Counted from the first letter of the stretch, positions 53,843-62,784 are shown. The stretch is DNA of 64,000 nucleotides from Paenibacillus sp. 1011MAR3C5 (GCF_003591485.1 NZ_QZCF01000008.1:62001-126000); one strand, 5' to 3'. The notes: generated by a model from the sequence alone, not told the origin. A program made the numbers and translations.

Positions 53843-54562
53843 ATGCATTCTACCGAGCAATTGACTGAAGCATTATATCAAGCGAAGAGTATTGCGGTCC
53901 TGACCGGCGCTGGTATCAGTACGGCAAGCGGCATACCAGACTTTCGATCCCGCGGCGGCCTATATGATCAGAAGCTGGATGTCGAGACGATTCTGTCGGA
54001 AACCTACTATCATCGGCATCCCAAAACCTTTTGGACATACTTCAAAACGATCTTTCACTTTCAAGCGATTCAACAGTATGAGCCTAATCTCGGCCATCTG
54101 TTTCTGCACGAACTGGAGCAAGCGGGCAAAGAAGTGACCATCATCACTCAAAACGTCGACGGCCTGCACAGCAAAGCGGGCAGCAGCCGCATCCTGGATG
54201 TGCACGGCTCCATCCATACCGCCTATTGTCCGAAGTGCCGCACAGCCTACGGCCTGGAGCATCTGATCAGCGAGGATGTTCCGCGCTGCGCCAAGGACGG
54301 ATTTATTTTAAAACCGGATGTCGTATTGTTCGAGGGGATGGTCAAGCATCTGGAGGAAGCCTTCGATGCTGCCGCCAAAGCAGATCTGTTCCTTGCGATT
54401 GGAACGTCATTAAAGGTTTATCCCGTAAAGGAATTGCCCCGTTACAGCAAAGGCCGCCGGGCTCTCTTGAACCGCGAAGCGACCGAGATGGATGGCTTGT
54501 TCGATATCGTTGTTCATGGGGATATTGTGGAAACGTTCCGCACTGTTCAAGCGTCTTGGTGA
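53843..54562 (+). CDS. NAD-dependent protein deacylase (sirtuin)
   Basis: A 239-residue Sir2-family enzyme that removes acyl groups from lysine using NAD. GAGISTASGIPDFRS, ITQNVDGLH with the NAD-ribose contacts, and the catalytic His in VHGSIH are intact, as is LAIGTSLKVYP. The zinc site begins CPKC but the second half reads RCAKDGF, with only one Cys where two are usual, so zinc binding may be altered. There is no adjacent acetyl-CoA synthetase or acuC gene. Confidence 0.93.
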   Translation: MHSTEQLTEALYQAKSIAVLTGAGISTASGIPDFRSRGGLYDQKLDVETILSETYYHRHPKTFWTYFKTIFHFQAIQQYEPNLGHLFLHELEQAGKEVTIITQNVDGLHSKAGSSRILDVHGSIHTAYCPKCRTAYGLEHLISEDVPRCAKDGFILKPDVVLFEGMVKHLEEAFDAAAKADLFLAIGTSLKVYPVKELPRYSKGRRALLNREATEMDGLFDIVVHGDIVETFRTVQASW

Positions 54563-54606
54563 TTATTTGAGCCAAACCATATCTCGCCAACTAAAGAACC
54601 ACAAAC

Positions 54607-54653
54607 CAAAGCCCCTGCAGCAGCCAATCACATTGGCCGCCGCAGGGGCTTTG
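54607..54653. terminator. Terminator after the sirtuin gene
   Basis: AAAGCCCCTGCAGCAGCCAAT pairs almost fully with ATTGGCCGCCGCAGGGGCTTT around CAC, followed by TTTG. Confidence 0.9.
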
Positions 54654-54730
54654 TTCGTGCAGAGTCATCCGAGCGGCCCGTTAAAAATCAGTCTTAAGAA
54701 CGAGGTGAATATACCGTGTGCCACATATAC

Positions 54731-54747
54731 TGTTTATATAATAAACA
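54731..54747. promoter_or_regulatory. Palindromic operator before the DrrAB-type exporter
   Basis: TGTTTATATAATAAACA is a perfect 7-3-7 palindrome and contains a TATAAT -10 box. This is the layout of a repressor site. The preceding bases (TATACTGTTT) recur upstream of the TetR gene at 57623-58411, on the minus strand at 58486-58495, hinting that this TetR protein binds both. Confidence 0.6.
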
Positions 54748-54767
54748 ATATAAAGAGGTGAGCACAC

Positions 54768-55658
54768 TTGACCCAAAATGCGATTGAAGTGAAAGGCTTA
54801 GTCAAATCATTTGGCAAAACGGCAATTCTGAAGGGCGTTAATCTAGCCGTGCCCTCCGGCACGATCTTCGCCTTGCTCGGACCGAACGGTGCAGGCAAGA
54901 CAACACTCATCCACATTCTATCCTCCTTGACCAAGCTGGATGAAGGCAGCGTAAAGGTAGCTGGGTACGATGTCGAAACTGAGCAAAAGGAAGTCAAACG
55001 CTCCATCAGCTTAACAGGGCAATTCGCTGCCGTAGATGAACTGCTGACAGGAGCCGAAAACTTGCGCATGATGTGCAGGCTGTCCGGCTTATCGCAGTCT
55101 GAGGCCAATGCCAGAACTAATGAGCTTCTTAAGCAGTTCGATCTGGAGGATGCCGCGTCCAAACGGGCGAGGACCTACTCCGGCGGCATGCGGCGGCGGC
55201 TTGATCTGGCAATCAGCCTCGTCACGCATCGTCCGGTGCTTTTCCTTGATGAACCCACGACCGGACTGGATACCATTAGCCGCCGCACGCTCTGGGAGAT
55301 GATTCTCGGCCTCAAGCAGCAAGGCATCACCGTATTTCTGACAACGCAATACTTGGAAGAAGCGGATGAGCTGGCCGATGAAATTGCGGTCATTCACGGA
55401 GGGCGCATCGTCGCATCCGGTACAGCGGATGAGTTGAAGTCGCGGGTCGGCGGTGAAGTAATCGAGCTGCGCAATAGTCAAGATGAGCTTATAGGCTCCT
55501 ATCCGACTACGGGAGGACTTGCTGATGTCAAACAGGTGCTAAACAGCGCCGCGCATGCTTTCAACCCCGATACCAAAATCACGATTCGTAAACCAAGCAT
55601 GGATGACGTATTCCTAGCCCTGACCGCAACCGAAACAAAGGAGGCATCCATCTCATGA
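54768..55658 (+). CDS. ABC transporter ATP-binding protein (DrrA-type)
   Basis: A 296-residue ATPase of the daunorubicin-resistance type: Walker A GPNGAGKTT, signature YSGGMRRRLDLA, Walker B VLFLDEPTTGLD, and a switch region reading TTQYLEE, with Gln where His is usual, as in many DrrA proteins. The C-terminal extension after residue 220 is present. It starts at TTG after AAGAGGTGAG. It is coupled to the permease gene by an ATGA overlap. Probably exports drugs or lipids; controlled through the palindrome upstream. Confidence 0.92.
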   Translation: MTQNAIEVKGLVKSFGKTAILKGVNLAVPSGTIFALLGPNGAGKTTLIHILSSLTKLDEGSVKVAGYDVETEQKEVKRSISLTGQFAAVDELLTGAENLRMMCRLSGLSQSEANARTNELLKQFDLEDAASKRARTYSGGMRRRLDLAISLVTHRPVLFLDEPTTGLDTISRRTLWEMILGLKQQGITVFLTTQYLEEADELADEIAVIHGGRIVASGTADELKSRVGGEVIELRNSQDELIGSYPTTGGLADVKQVLNSAAHAFNPDTKITIRKPSMDDVFLALTATETKEASIS

Positions 55659-56443
55659 ATACGGCCGGAGCTGTGCAAAAAACGCCTTCGCTCATGACGA
55701 CCAATCTTGTCTTTATCGGGAGAAGCCTGCGCCATAGCCTGCGCAATGTCGAATCGCTGCTGATGGCGATTATACTCCCTGTGTTTCTTATGCTGCTTTT
55801 CACCTATGTATTCGGAGGAGCGATTGATACGACAGGACGCTACGTCACCTATGTCGTTCCTGGCATAATCTTATTGTGCGCCGGATATGGATCATCCAGC
55901 ACCGCTGTCGATGTAGCGACCGATATGACGAACGGCATCATCGACCGCTTCCGGACGATGCCAATTCGGGCCGTCAGCGTCGTGACCGGGCATGTCGTCG
56001 CTAGTGTCGTCCGCAATATGCTGGCGACATGCATTGTTGTCGGCGTCGCTCTTCTGCTTGGCTTCCAGCCCGTGGCTGACTTAAGCGATTGGATAATCGC
56101 GCTTGGGCTGATTGTCTTGTTCATCTTGACCTATACGTGGCTGTTCGCAGCGATTGGCCTCGTAACGGGAAGCCCCGCAGCTGCCAGCGGATACGGCTTT
56201 GCACTCCTGTTCCTCCCTTATCTGTCGAGCGCGTTCGTTCCGACAGACACGATGCCATCTTGGCTTCAGGGCTTTGCGAACCACCAGCCCATTACGCCGG
56301 TCATCGAGGCGCTTCGAGCGCTGCTCATTGGCGGACCCACCGGCAATAACGGATGGCTCGCGCTGCTCTGGTGTGCAGGCATCCTGCTCCTGTCCCTCAT
56401 CTGGTGCACAATCGCCTTCCGCATGAGATCGGGCCGCCGCTAA
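55655..56443 (+). CDS. ABC-2 type exporter permease (DrrB-type)
   Basis: A 262-residue membrane protein with six hydrophobic segments (first at about 35-55, last at about 235-255) and the ABC-2 signature region SGYGFALLFLPYLSSAFVP. It forms the exporter with the preceding ATPase. The conserved RFRTMPIRAVSVVTGHV loop is where DrrB-type permeases contact the ATPase. A strong terminator closes the two-gene operon. Confidence 0.92.
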   Translation: MNTAGAVQKTPSLMTTNLVFIGRSLRHSLRNVESLLMAIILPVFLMLLFTYVFGGAIDTTGRYVTYVVPGIILLCAGYGSSSTAVDVATDMTNGIIDRFRTMPIRAVSVVTGHVVASVVRNMLATCIVVGVALLLGFQPVADLSDWIIALGLIVLFILTYTWLFAAIGLVTGSPAAASGYGFALLFLPYLSSAFVPTDTMPSWLQGFANHQPITPVIEALRALLIGGPTGNNGWLALLWCAGILLLSLIWCTIAFRMRSGRR

Positions 56444-56473
56444 ACATATCGCAGACTCGCCATGTCTACTTAA

Positions 56474-56527
56474 AGAGCCGTGTACCCCAACCGTTCCATG
56501 AGCGAAACGGTTGGGGTACACGGCTCT
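56474..56527. terminator. Terminator after the exporter operon
   Basis: AGAGCCGTGTACCCCAACCG begins a 22-bp, essentially perfect inverted repeat around a loop of about 9 bases. Confidence 0.85.
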
Positions 56528-56599
56528 AATCGCGCATGAATTCTGTTCGGTTTGCTCTAGCGAGAAATCCTTACTGTCTGCTGTTTCTGCCAGTTCGCC

Positions 56600-56710
56600 T
56601 TACTCCTTCTGCTTTTTCGCTTCAAGCCGTTTTTCCTGGCGCAGCTTGACGAATTGGAATCCTACGATTGCGAGTGAAACCGCAAATATAATGACATTAA
56701 AATCCCGCAT
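56600..56710 (-). CDS. Possible 36-residue membrane protein
   Basis: A short frame encodes one hydrophobic helix (VIIFAVSLAIVGFQFV) followed by a strongly charged tail (KLRQEKRLEAKKQKE). The composition is typical of real bacterial single-helix miniproteins. Against it, there is no good ribosome binding site at the ATG, and an in-frame TGA lies directly before it. Confidence 0.35.
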   Translation of the reverse strand: MRDFNVIIFAVSLAIVGFQFVKLRQEKRLEAKKQKE

Positions 56711-56800
56711 TCAGTTGACAGAAAACCCGCTCTCACTCAAACTAATACATATAAAATTTACCATATCAAGATAGATCCGAGTAGAGGGAGACTGCCGAAC

Positions 56801-57556
56801 GTGGACAAGCCTTTGAATACGTATACACCCGAGCTTGATCAATGGATTCGCAATGGCGTAAAGCACGCGCTGATCGACGTCGATAATACGCTCGTGAAAG
56901 CCAATATCGCTGAGCTATATCTGCGTATGCGCAAGAACAGCTTCAAGCGTTCATGGGCATGGCGGCTATGGCTGGCTGGCTTCGCCGCATTCTGGGCGCC
57001 TATCTATCTGCTCCTGGATGCCATGAACCGGGAATGGTTCCAGCGGGCATTCTACCGGCGGTTCCGGGCTTTCTCCCCGGAGCAGATCGATCAGGCATCC
57101 GAAGAGCTTGTCCAAGAGAAATGCCGTACGCGGCTTATTTCCTACACGCATCAGCTCATTCCTTATTTGCAGAAAAACAACATAAACGTCATTCTTCTAT
57201 CCACCAATATCGAACCTGTCGTGAAGCGAATGGCGCAACGCTATGGCGTAGATTACCTATGTCTTCCTGTCTTGCAGAACGGGACAGCCGCACAGGTAGG
57301 ACTGGATCAACTCCGCGATTTCAAAAAAAATCACGCCACACGCTACCCGTCTGAATCCCTGCTCGCCGTAGCCGACTCCAAGCATGATCTGCCCGTACTG
57401 CAGCATGCTGCATACTCCATTGTCATAGAAGATCGCCCGCTCTCCTGGATGAAGAAAATCGGCGGCACATACATCCGCGTACCCGGCGCCCTATTCCAGC
57501 ACGGGCATGACTATACAGAAAACCGCACGCATACGGAGAACATTCCCTCTTCATAG
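56801..57556 (+). CDS. HAD-superfamily phosphatase-like protein
   Basis: A 251-residue HAD-fold protein. The nucleophile motif is DVDNTLV (about residues 26-32), motif II is LLSTN, and the acidic motif IV is seen as VADSKHDLPVLQHA. The cap region includes a basic, amphipathic helical segment with a hydrophobic stretch (WRLWLAGFAAFWAPIYLLL), so membrane contact is possible. This resembles SerB-type HAD hydrolases that cut phosphomonoesters; the substrate is unknown. It starts at GTG after AGAGGGAG (10 bp). Confidence 0.8.
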   Translation: MDKPLNTYTPELDQWIRNGVKHALIDVDNTLVKANIAELYLRMRKNSFKRSWAWRLWLAGFAAFWAPIYLLLDAMNREWFQRAFYRRFRAFSPEQIDQASEELVQEKCRTRLISYTHQLIPYLQKNNINVILLSTNIEPVVKRMAQRYGVDYLCLPVLQNGTAAQVGLDQLRDFKKNHATRYPSESLLAVADSKHDLPVLQHAAYSIVIEDRPLSWMKKIGGTYIRVPGALFQHGHDYTENRTHTENIPSS

Positions 57557-57572
57557 AACTTGCTCCTCCATA

Positions 57573-57617
57573 GCAAAAAGCAGCGATTCTCCCTTGCACG
57601 AATCACTGCTTTTTGCT
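57573..57617. terminator. Bidirectional terminator
   Basis: AAAAAGCAGCGATTC pairs with GAATCACTGCTTTTT around a 10-base loop, lying between the convergent HAD and TetR genes. Confidence 0.88.
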
Positions 57618-57622
57618 TCTAT

Positions 57623-58411
57623 TCACTCAGGTGTCTTCTTCATCTCGATGTACTGCTCGATGCCGTCGAGTATACGCTCCAGCCCAAATGCAAGATCGTC
57701 TCCGATCGGATTATCAGCTTCTTCGGTATAAGCGCCAGCCATCACAACCGGATACAAATGAGGATAGTCCTCCTCCTTGACGAGCGCCTTCAGACCTGCT
57801 GTGTAGATCGATCCGCTGAACGCATCCAGGCTGTCGCCTCCCTTAATGACGACATCTTTGTCCCGTTCGATCAAGCCGCACGCTCTAGCATAGCTGTTCA
57901 GCAGCAGGACAAAGGACATTTTCTCATAATCATTGAGCGGAAAGTCCCGCATCATGCGCAGCGTCCAGTCGATCAGCCTCAGCGTGTTAGGCGTCAACGG
58001 CACATTGCGAATCGTAATATCGCTGTACCAGGGATGATCCCGGAATATGCCTACGCAAGCTCTGACGTATTCGCGCATCTCTTCACGCCAATCCCGTTCG
58101 GCGTTCTCGTCCGGCACGGGAATGTCACACACGGCGTCCTGCATAAGAAGCAGGAGATCGTTTTTGCTGGAGACGTATCGGTATAAGGACATCGTGGTAA
58201 ACCCAAGCGACTTCGCAATCTTGCCCATGGACAAGGCTGTGAGGCCTTCGCGGTCCGCAATCTCGACCGCAGCCTGGACAATCTGGGGGATGCTTAGCTC
58301 GCCCTTCGGCCCTCTGCTCGGTTTCTTGACAATGCCCCAGCTCAAGGTAACGCCGCCCGGAAAGTTTTTGAAAGCTTCATGATTAGGATCATTCAAATTG
58401 CCGTCAGACAT
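57623..58411 (-). CDS. TetR-family repressor with TetR_C_1-type ligand domain
   Basis: A 262-residue regulator: a 35-residue N-terminal extension, the TetR HTH (about 38-85, SMGKIAKSLGFTTMSLYRYV) and a long helical ligand domain. Members of this group often control DrrAB-type exporters. One lies 1.2 kb away at 54768-56443, and its operator region shares TATACTGTTT with the sequence upstream of this gene. The ATG follows GGAGGAAT at a slightly long distance. Confidence 0.88.
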   Translation of the reverse strand: MSDGNLNDPNHEAFKNFPGGVTLSWGIVKKPSRGPKGELSIPQIVQAAVEIADREGLTALSMGKIAKSLGFTTMSLYRYVSSKNDLLLLMQDAVCDIPVPDENAERDWREEMREYVRACVGIFRDHPWYSDITIRNVPLTPNTLRLIDWTLRMMRDFPLNDYEKMSFVLLLNSYARACGLIERDKDVVIKGGDSLDAFSGSIYTAGLKALVKEEDYPHLYPVVMAGAYTEEADNPIGDDLAFGLERILDGIEQYIEMKKTPE

Positions 58412-58485
58412 GTATCGCTATTCCTCCATCTCTATCCGTCCAAATACCAAATCCATACCTGCTTGCTGCAAATCGTGTATGTCGC

Positions 58486-58495
58486 AAACAGTATA
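58486..58495 (-). promoter_or_regulatory. Possible TetR operator element
   Basis: TATACTGTTT on the minus strand, about 75 bp before the TetR start, is the same 10-mer as at 54726-54735 before the exporter. A loose dyad extends it. Weak on its own. Confidence 0.35.
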
Positions 58496-58530
58496 CCATA
58501 GGCCGCACGGCAGAAGGAACCGACGGCAAG

Positions 58531-59913
58531 CTACCGCTGAATCATATAGTACGTGCCAAGCGAGCCGATTCGAACATTAGATAGATCGGTAATAGCTGCC
58601 TGATCAAAAGCCGTGATCAAGGAATCCTTCCATTCATTATCCGACAACGTTTCCGTCATACGAACGACGATGAGGTCATCGTCTCCGCTCTTTAACCGTT
58701 CAGCTACTTTGCTCGTAAATGTGCTGGCGGAATCGACCTCCAAACCGTTCGCTACGTAATAATCCCGTGAATTATCCGTTGATTCGAATTGATCCAGCTC
58801 ATGGTCCAGCCAATAACCTTCGTCCAGATAGAAATTCAAAGCGGTAGCCGTGTCGTCACTGGAGCCATAGAGCAAATACGGAATACCCGAATTCGTCGCG
58901 TTGTTGGTCGCATCTATATGAACCCATGAACCGCCGATCTTCACCTTATTCCAGGCATGCGGCACGCCGTTCATATCGCCAGTGACGACAACAGACTCCA
59001 GGCCGGCCAGATCGCTAAGCATCTTGTACGTAGAGGCATAGGACGCGCATACGCCTACTTTTTTCACCATAATGCCATAGGTGGTAAATGAATCGTTAAA
59101 CTTCGGATCAACCGTCTTGAATTCATTCTTCTCTGCATCCTCAAGCGCAGCATCGTCATAGACGGTATTGTCATTCAAATATTCATATAAAGCCAAATGC
59201 TTCTCTTCCTCCGGCATATCAGCCTTGAAGATTGTCGTGACAAGATGGGCTGCTTCTGCAACGATCTCCTGCTGCTTGCGGGCAATCGTCTCACGGTCAT
59301 CTTCATAGCTAAGTAACAACGTCAGCGACTTATAGTTATAAGCATATTGCTTAACGCCCAGAATCATCGGATTCTGATAGATGACCTTTTCGAGCATATC
59401 GGTTATGGTATCGAAGTTCTGCGCCTCTGGGAACGCCTTCAGCGACAGTTCTTCCTGTCCGTCAATCAAACCAAGAGCCAAGTATTCTTCCAAAGCCGAT
59501 TCGGCATTAACCGGGACATCCGCAACTACGGCAGGCACTGTGACCGCTTGTGCATTCCCTTCCTCAACCGTCTTGTCCGTGTTCTTCTTCTGGGCCGTGA
59601 CTACTGAAGCCTCTTCATCCTCAGCAGGCGTGTCCGTAATGATCGTCGGAACCGTTGGGTCCGGTACATGATCGGTCGTATTGCTCGGCGGCACATAGCC
59701 GTTCGCTTCCTTCTCCGCTCTCTCGGACAAAGCATCTAATTCTTCCTTCGTAATGGAATTCACAATAATGAATCCGACGAAAGCCGTGCCGTCAACCGTA
59801 TGTTTAATGACCGCCGAACCATCGCTTTTAATTACGACATCCTCTGTCATATAATTCATCCGCCGAGGCGCTATCGATCCGTCGATATACATCACATCAA
59901 CCGTCTCCGGCAA
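58531..59913 (-). CDS. Transglutaminase-like protein, N-terminus apparently truncated
   Basis: A 460-residue frame. Its C-terminal half is a transglutaminase-like (protein-disulfide-type cysteine protease fold) domain with Cys in KKVGVCASYASTYKML, His in GVPHAWNKVKIGG and Asp in WVHIDATN. The N-terminal part is beta-rich, then comes a Pro/Thr/Glu-rich linker (about 75-125). Such proteins are normally secreted and process cell wall or surface polymers. Here no signal peptide is seen: the frame opens just after a TAG at about 59930 and reads SATVKDLPETVDVMYID, which looks like the start of a mature protein. The only early start is a TTG without a good site. A lost or frameshifted signal peptide is likely. 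Confidence 0.6.
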   Translation of the reverse strand: MPETVDVMYIDGSIAPRRMNYMTEDVVIKSDGSAVIKHTVDGTAFVGFIIVNSITKEELDALSERAEKEANGYVPPSNTTDHVPDPTVPTIITDTPAEDEEASVVTAQKKNTDKTVEEGNAQAVTVPAVVADVPVNAESALEEYLALGLIDGQEELSLKAFPEAQNFDTITDMLEKVIYQNPMILGVKQYAYNYKSLTLLLSYEDDRETIARKQQEIVAEAAHLVTTIFKADMPEEEKHLALYEYLNDNTVYDDAALEDAEKNEFKTVDPKFNDSFTTYGIMVKKVGVCASYASTYKMLSDLAGLESVVVTGDMNGVPHAWNKVKIGGSWVHIDATNNATNSGIPYLLYGSSDDTATALNFYLDEGYWLDHELDQFESTDNSRDYYVANGLEVDSASTFTSKVAERLKSGDDDLIVVRMTETLSDNEWKDSLITAFDQAAITDLSNVRIGSLGTYYMIQR

Positions 59914-60023
59914 GTCCTTGACCGTCGCAGACTAGCATATATTTCCTATGAATTCAAAGGCTTTTTAGACAATTTTAGGTAATTTGGGGCAATTAACCCT
60001 TAATTGATAGAACAAAGGACACA

Positions 60024-60069
60024 TAAAAAAGCTCTGGGGGATTAATCATCTAATCTCCCAGAGCTTCTT
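60024..60069. terminator. Terminator after the SleB-like gene
   Basis: AAGCTCTGGGGGATTA pairs with TAATCTCCCAGAGCTT around a short loop; the minus strand ends in TTTTTT. Confidence 0.9.
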
Positions 60070-60080
60070 AATCGTTCATT

Positions 60081-61076
60081 CTATTTAGCAAAGCTATGAT
60101 GCCCAATCGTCACGATAACATCCAAGTTGGACCAGAACTCACCTTTGGACACCTTCGGATTGAAGAAATATACGGCATTCTCTACATTGTTCTTGCCATT
60201 CAGGGCATCCTTGGCAGCACGCAACACGCTCGCGTTCGGCTTGCTCTTATCAAGCATCCCGTTATGCGCCGGCGGGAATTGCTTGCCGGAATAGATGACG
60301 CCCTTCACCGTATTCGGGAAGCGCGAGTCCTTCACCCGATTCAGGATGACATTGGCGACAGCCAGTTGTCCTTCATACGATTCGTTGCCTGCCTCGACCT
60401 GTGTAATCTTCGCCAGCAGCGTCATATCCTCTTCCGTAAACGCCTTTGCCTTGTGCTTCAGTACAGAAGGCATCACTACGCGCAGCTTCGTACCAACCTT
60501 GATCTCGTCCTTGGCATCCAGGCCATTGCGCTCCAACAGCTTCGCCTTGCCGTGTCCGGTCTCCTTGGCGATCTCGGCCACCCCATAGTCCTCGGCGACA
60601 ATAGCAGGCTCCACAGTCGTCAGCTCTGCGGTATCCGCCTCCGCATCCCACTTCACCGTGGCGTGAAGCAGCTCTGCTACATAACGCAGCGGAATGTACA
60701 ATTTGCCGTCAGCAAGGAATGGCGTCTCCTCCAGCTTATAGCGTCCTTCATTGAAGTACACCGTAGGCACTTCGTTGCCGAGTACAATCGTATCGCCTAA
60801 TAAGGTATGTATCGTCGCTTCCTCGTTCTTCTTATCCCATTTCACTTTCGCGCCGAACATCTCTGCCACTCGCGCAACGGGCAAATAAATCCGTCCGTCT
60901 TGCTTGCGTACCGGTTCTTTTATGTCCACTGCTTCTCCATCAAGTTTAACTGTAATGCCCTTCGCAACCTGCGGTAGATCCGCCGCCGCGACCGAAAGCG
61001 GTCCGACGCAAAGCAGCAGCATCGCAATGAATACCATAAGCGTGCGCCTGCCCATCGGCATGCTTCTTCTGATCAT
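60081..61076 (-). CDS. Cell wall hydrolase with copper-amine-oxidase-N stalk and SleB-type domain
   Basis: A 331-residue secreted protein: signal peptide (to about 33), a copper-amine-oxidase-like N-terminal stalk repeat pair (about 42-150; GRIYLPVARVAEMFGAKVKWD and KLYIPLRYVAELLHATVKWD), a linker, and a C-terminal SleB/CwlJ hydrolase domain (about 220-331) with its Glu in ITQVEAGNESYEGQLAVAN and FPNTVKGVIY. It probably cuts muramic-delta-lactam or ordinary peptidoglycan during germination or growth. The start at 61076 follows GGGAGG at 5 bp. Confidence 0.92.
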   Translation of the reverse strand: MIRRSMPMGRRTLMVFIAMLLLCVGPLSVAAADLPQVAKGITVKLDGEAVDIKEPVRKQDGRIYLPVARVAEMFGAKVKWDKKNEEATIHTLLGDTIVLGNEVPTVYFNEGRYKLEETPFLADGKLYIPLRYVAELLHATVKWDAEADTAELTTVEPAIVAEDYGVAEIAKETGHGKAKLLERNGLDAKDEIKVGTKLRVVMPSVLKHKAKAFTEEDMTLLAKITQVEAGNESYEGQLAVANVILNRVKDSRFPNTVKGVIYSGKQFPPAHNGMLDKSKPNASVLRAAKDALNGKNNVENAVYFFNPKVSKGEFWSNLDVIVTIGHHSFAK

Positions 61077-61318
61077 AGTAACCTCCCGTTTCAATTGGAA
61101 CCGTGCGGAACCTGTTATCCATGCTCTTCGCAGATTATATCACAGCTCTAAGCGCTTACAGGATTAACGTTTTCACAGAATTGGCCGTTTTTGCGTCCAT
61201 TTTGCGAAAAAACAGACGGCTTCTTGTCCCATTTATCGAAAAAAGCTGTATCTCCAAACTTGAATGTTATACAATGAACAGGAACGTACATTCGCTTTTT
61301 TATAAAAGGAGGGACACG

Positions 61319-61849
61319 ATGATTCAATTGCAATTCAACCCTTTTCCACTCTTGGAAACAAGCCGATTGCAGTTAAGAGAACTGAATGAAAGCGACCAGT
61401 ACGACATGTATGTCCTACGATCGGATGCGCAAGTCCTGACCTACCAAGATCGAAAGCAAGCTCAATCAGTCGATGAAGCCGCCGCGTTTATTGGCAAAAT
61501 ACAAGAGGGGATCTCGAACAACGATTGGATCATGTGGGCGATTGCGAAAAAAGAAAATGACCGGCTCATTGGCACGGTCTGTCTGTGGAATATATCGGAG
61601 GAGGAAGCATGCGCCGATATTGGATTCGAGCTGCTTCCCAGCGAGCAAAGAGCTGGCCTGATGCATGAGGCCGTAACCGCGGTGATCGACTACGGTTTCC
61701 AAGCCATGGAGCTACGCTCTATCGTAGCATTCACCCATACCGAGAATGCTGCATCCATCCGTTTGCTGGAGAAGCAGCTCTTCAAGAAGGACGTCCGCTT
61801 TCCATGTGAACCTCATGAAGTCGCCTATCTATTGGAGGCCAATCGATAG
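61319..61849 (+). CDS. GNAT-family N-acetyltransferase (RimJ/RimL-type)
   Basis: A 176-residue acetyltransferase. FPLLETSRLQLREL begins the fold in the RimJ/RimL manner, ADIGFELLPSEQRAGLMHEAV holds the acetyl-CoA loop with Q/R-x-A-G-L variation, and NAASIRLLEK is the conserved helix. Such enzymes acetylate ribosomal protein N-termini or small molecules. The ATG follows AAAGGAGGG at 6 bp; the long upstream frame to 61103 has no support. Confidence 0.9.
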   Translation: MIQLQFNPFPLLETSRLQLRELNESDQYDMYVLRSDAQVLTYQDRKQAQSVDEAAAFIGKIQEGISNNDWIMWAIAKKENDRLIGTVCLWNISEEEACADIGFELLPSEQRAGLMHEAVTAVIDYGFQAMELRSIVAFTHTENAASIRLLEKQLFKKDVRFPCEPHEVAYLLEANR

Positions 61850-61914
61850 TTCGAGCAGACGGAGTCGCGAAGTCTCCGTCCTCTTACACCACTGCATGTG
61901 CAGGCCCCCGAGCG

Positions 61915-62784
61915 CTACATGCTCTTCGCATCAGGGTCCAACCGTCTAACCCTGTCCAAATAAGCCGTCACTGCACAATCCTCTTCCAGCGGATAGAGGA
62001 AGCCGAGCTCGCTTGCCACATACTGGCCTGTCTCACGGAACAGCTCGCCCATCAGAAACAGTGCTTGCCACACACTCTCGTACGAGCCTGCCGGATAGGT
62101 AGCCATCAGCTTCTGCCAGCTGTCCTCCGGAATATAACGGTCCAGAAACTTGCCATTCTTGCCAACGCTTAACGAGAAGTCCGTCCGAATGCCCGCTTGC
62201 CACTCCAGCATCTTTACCAGCATAGGCCGCATCAGATTGTTCAGATGATCCTGTGCATATAGCATTTCCTTCCGCCATAATCCTTTGGCGACATACGTTG
62301 CCACCCACCAGAACTCATTGCAGCAGTCCGCGTAAAACTCTGCCGAAGGCTTTTTCACCCAATAATCAACGTCTGTCGAAGGGAGCACATCGGGGAAGAG
62401 ACCATCCTTGTCCAGCAGAACCTGCATCAGCTTGTCTTCCTTCACGTAATCGTCCTTCTCTTCAATCGGAATAAGCGTCATATCGATGCGGTTGCCGTCC
62501 TTGAACAACATTAAATAGGAGAATCGGTTGCCCAGATCAGGCGGAAACATTGCCATCGCCTCAGGTATTTGCATCAGAATTCTTTCGCCGAACGCATCGA
62601 CCCAATCCGGCTGATCGATGTACGACTGCATATCCGTCACATGGAAGCTGATATCATAATCGCGAAACAAGTCCTTGGGCACGTTAGGATTCGTCCTGGA
62701 ACCCTCCAGCGTAACGGCCCTTACCCTCTCATCCTTCTCTGCCATGCCAAGCACCATGCCTATCATTTCCTGTTCGCTTCGCAA
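61915..62784 (-). CDS. Aminoglycoside 6-adenylyltransferase-like protein (AadK family)
   Basis: A 289-residue nucleotidyltransferase of the ANT(6)/AadK family, close to the usual 285. The catalytic motif GSRTNPNVPKD with Asp pair in FRDYDISFHV and the third acidic residue in RIDMTLIP are complete. AadK-like proteins adenylylate streptomycin at the 6 position, though chromosomal copies often confer little resistance. It starts at TTG after GGAGAGG. No mobile element flanks it, so it looks like an intrinsic gene. Confidence 0.88.
   Translation of the reverse strand: MRSEQEMIGMVLGMAEKDERVRAVTLEGSRTNPNVPKDLFRDYDISFHVTDMQSYIDQPDWVDAFGERILMQIPEAMAMFPPDLGNRFSYLMLFKDGNRIDMTLIPIEEKDDYVKEDKLMQVLLDKDGLFPDVLPSTDVDYWVKKPSAEFYADCCNEFWWVATYVAKGLWRKEMLYAQDHLNNLMRPMLVKMLEWQAGIRTDFSLSVGKNGKFLDRYIPEDSWQKLMATYPAGSYESVWQALFLMGELFRETGQYVASELGFLYPLEEDCAVTAYLDRVRRLDPDAKSM

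Noticed and set aside
61915..62784. Acquired resistance gene on a mobile element
   Set aside because: No IS, integron or repeat flanks it and composition matches neighbours; it looks intrinsic.
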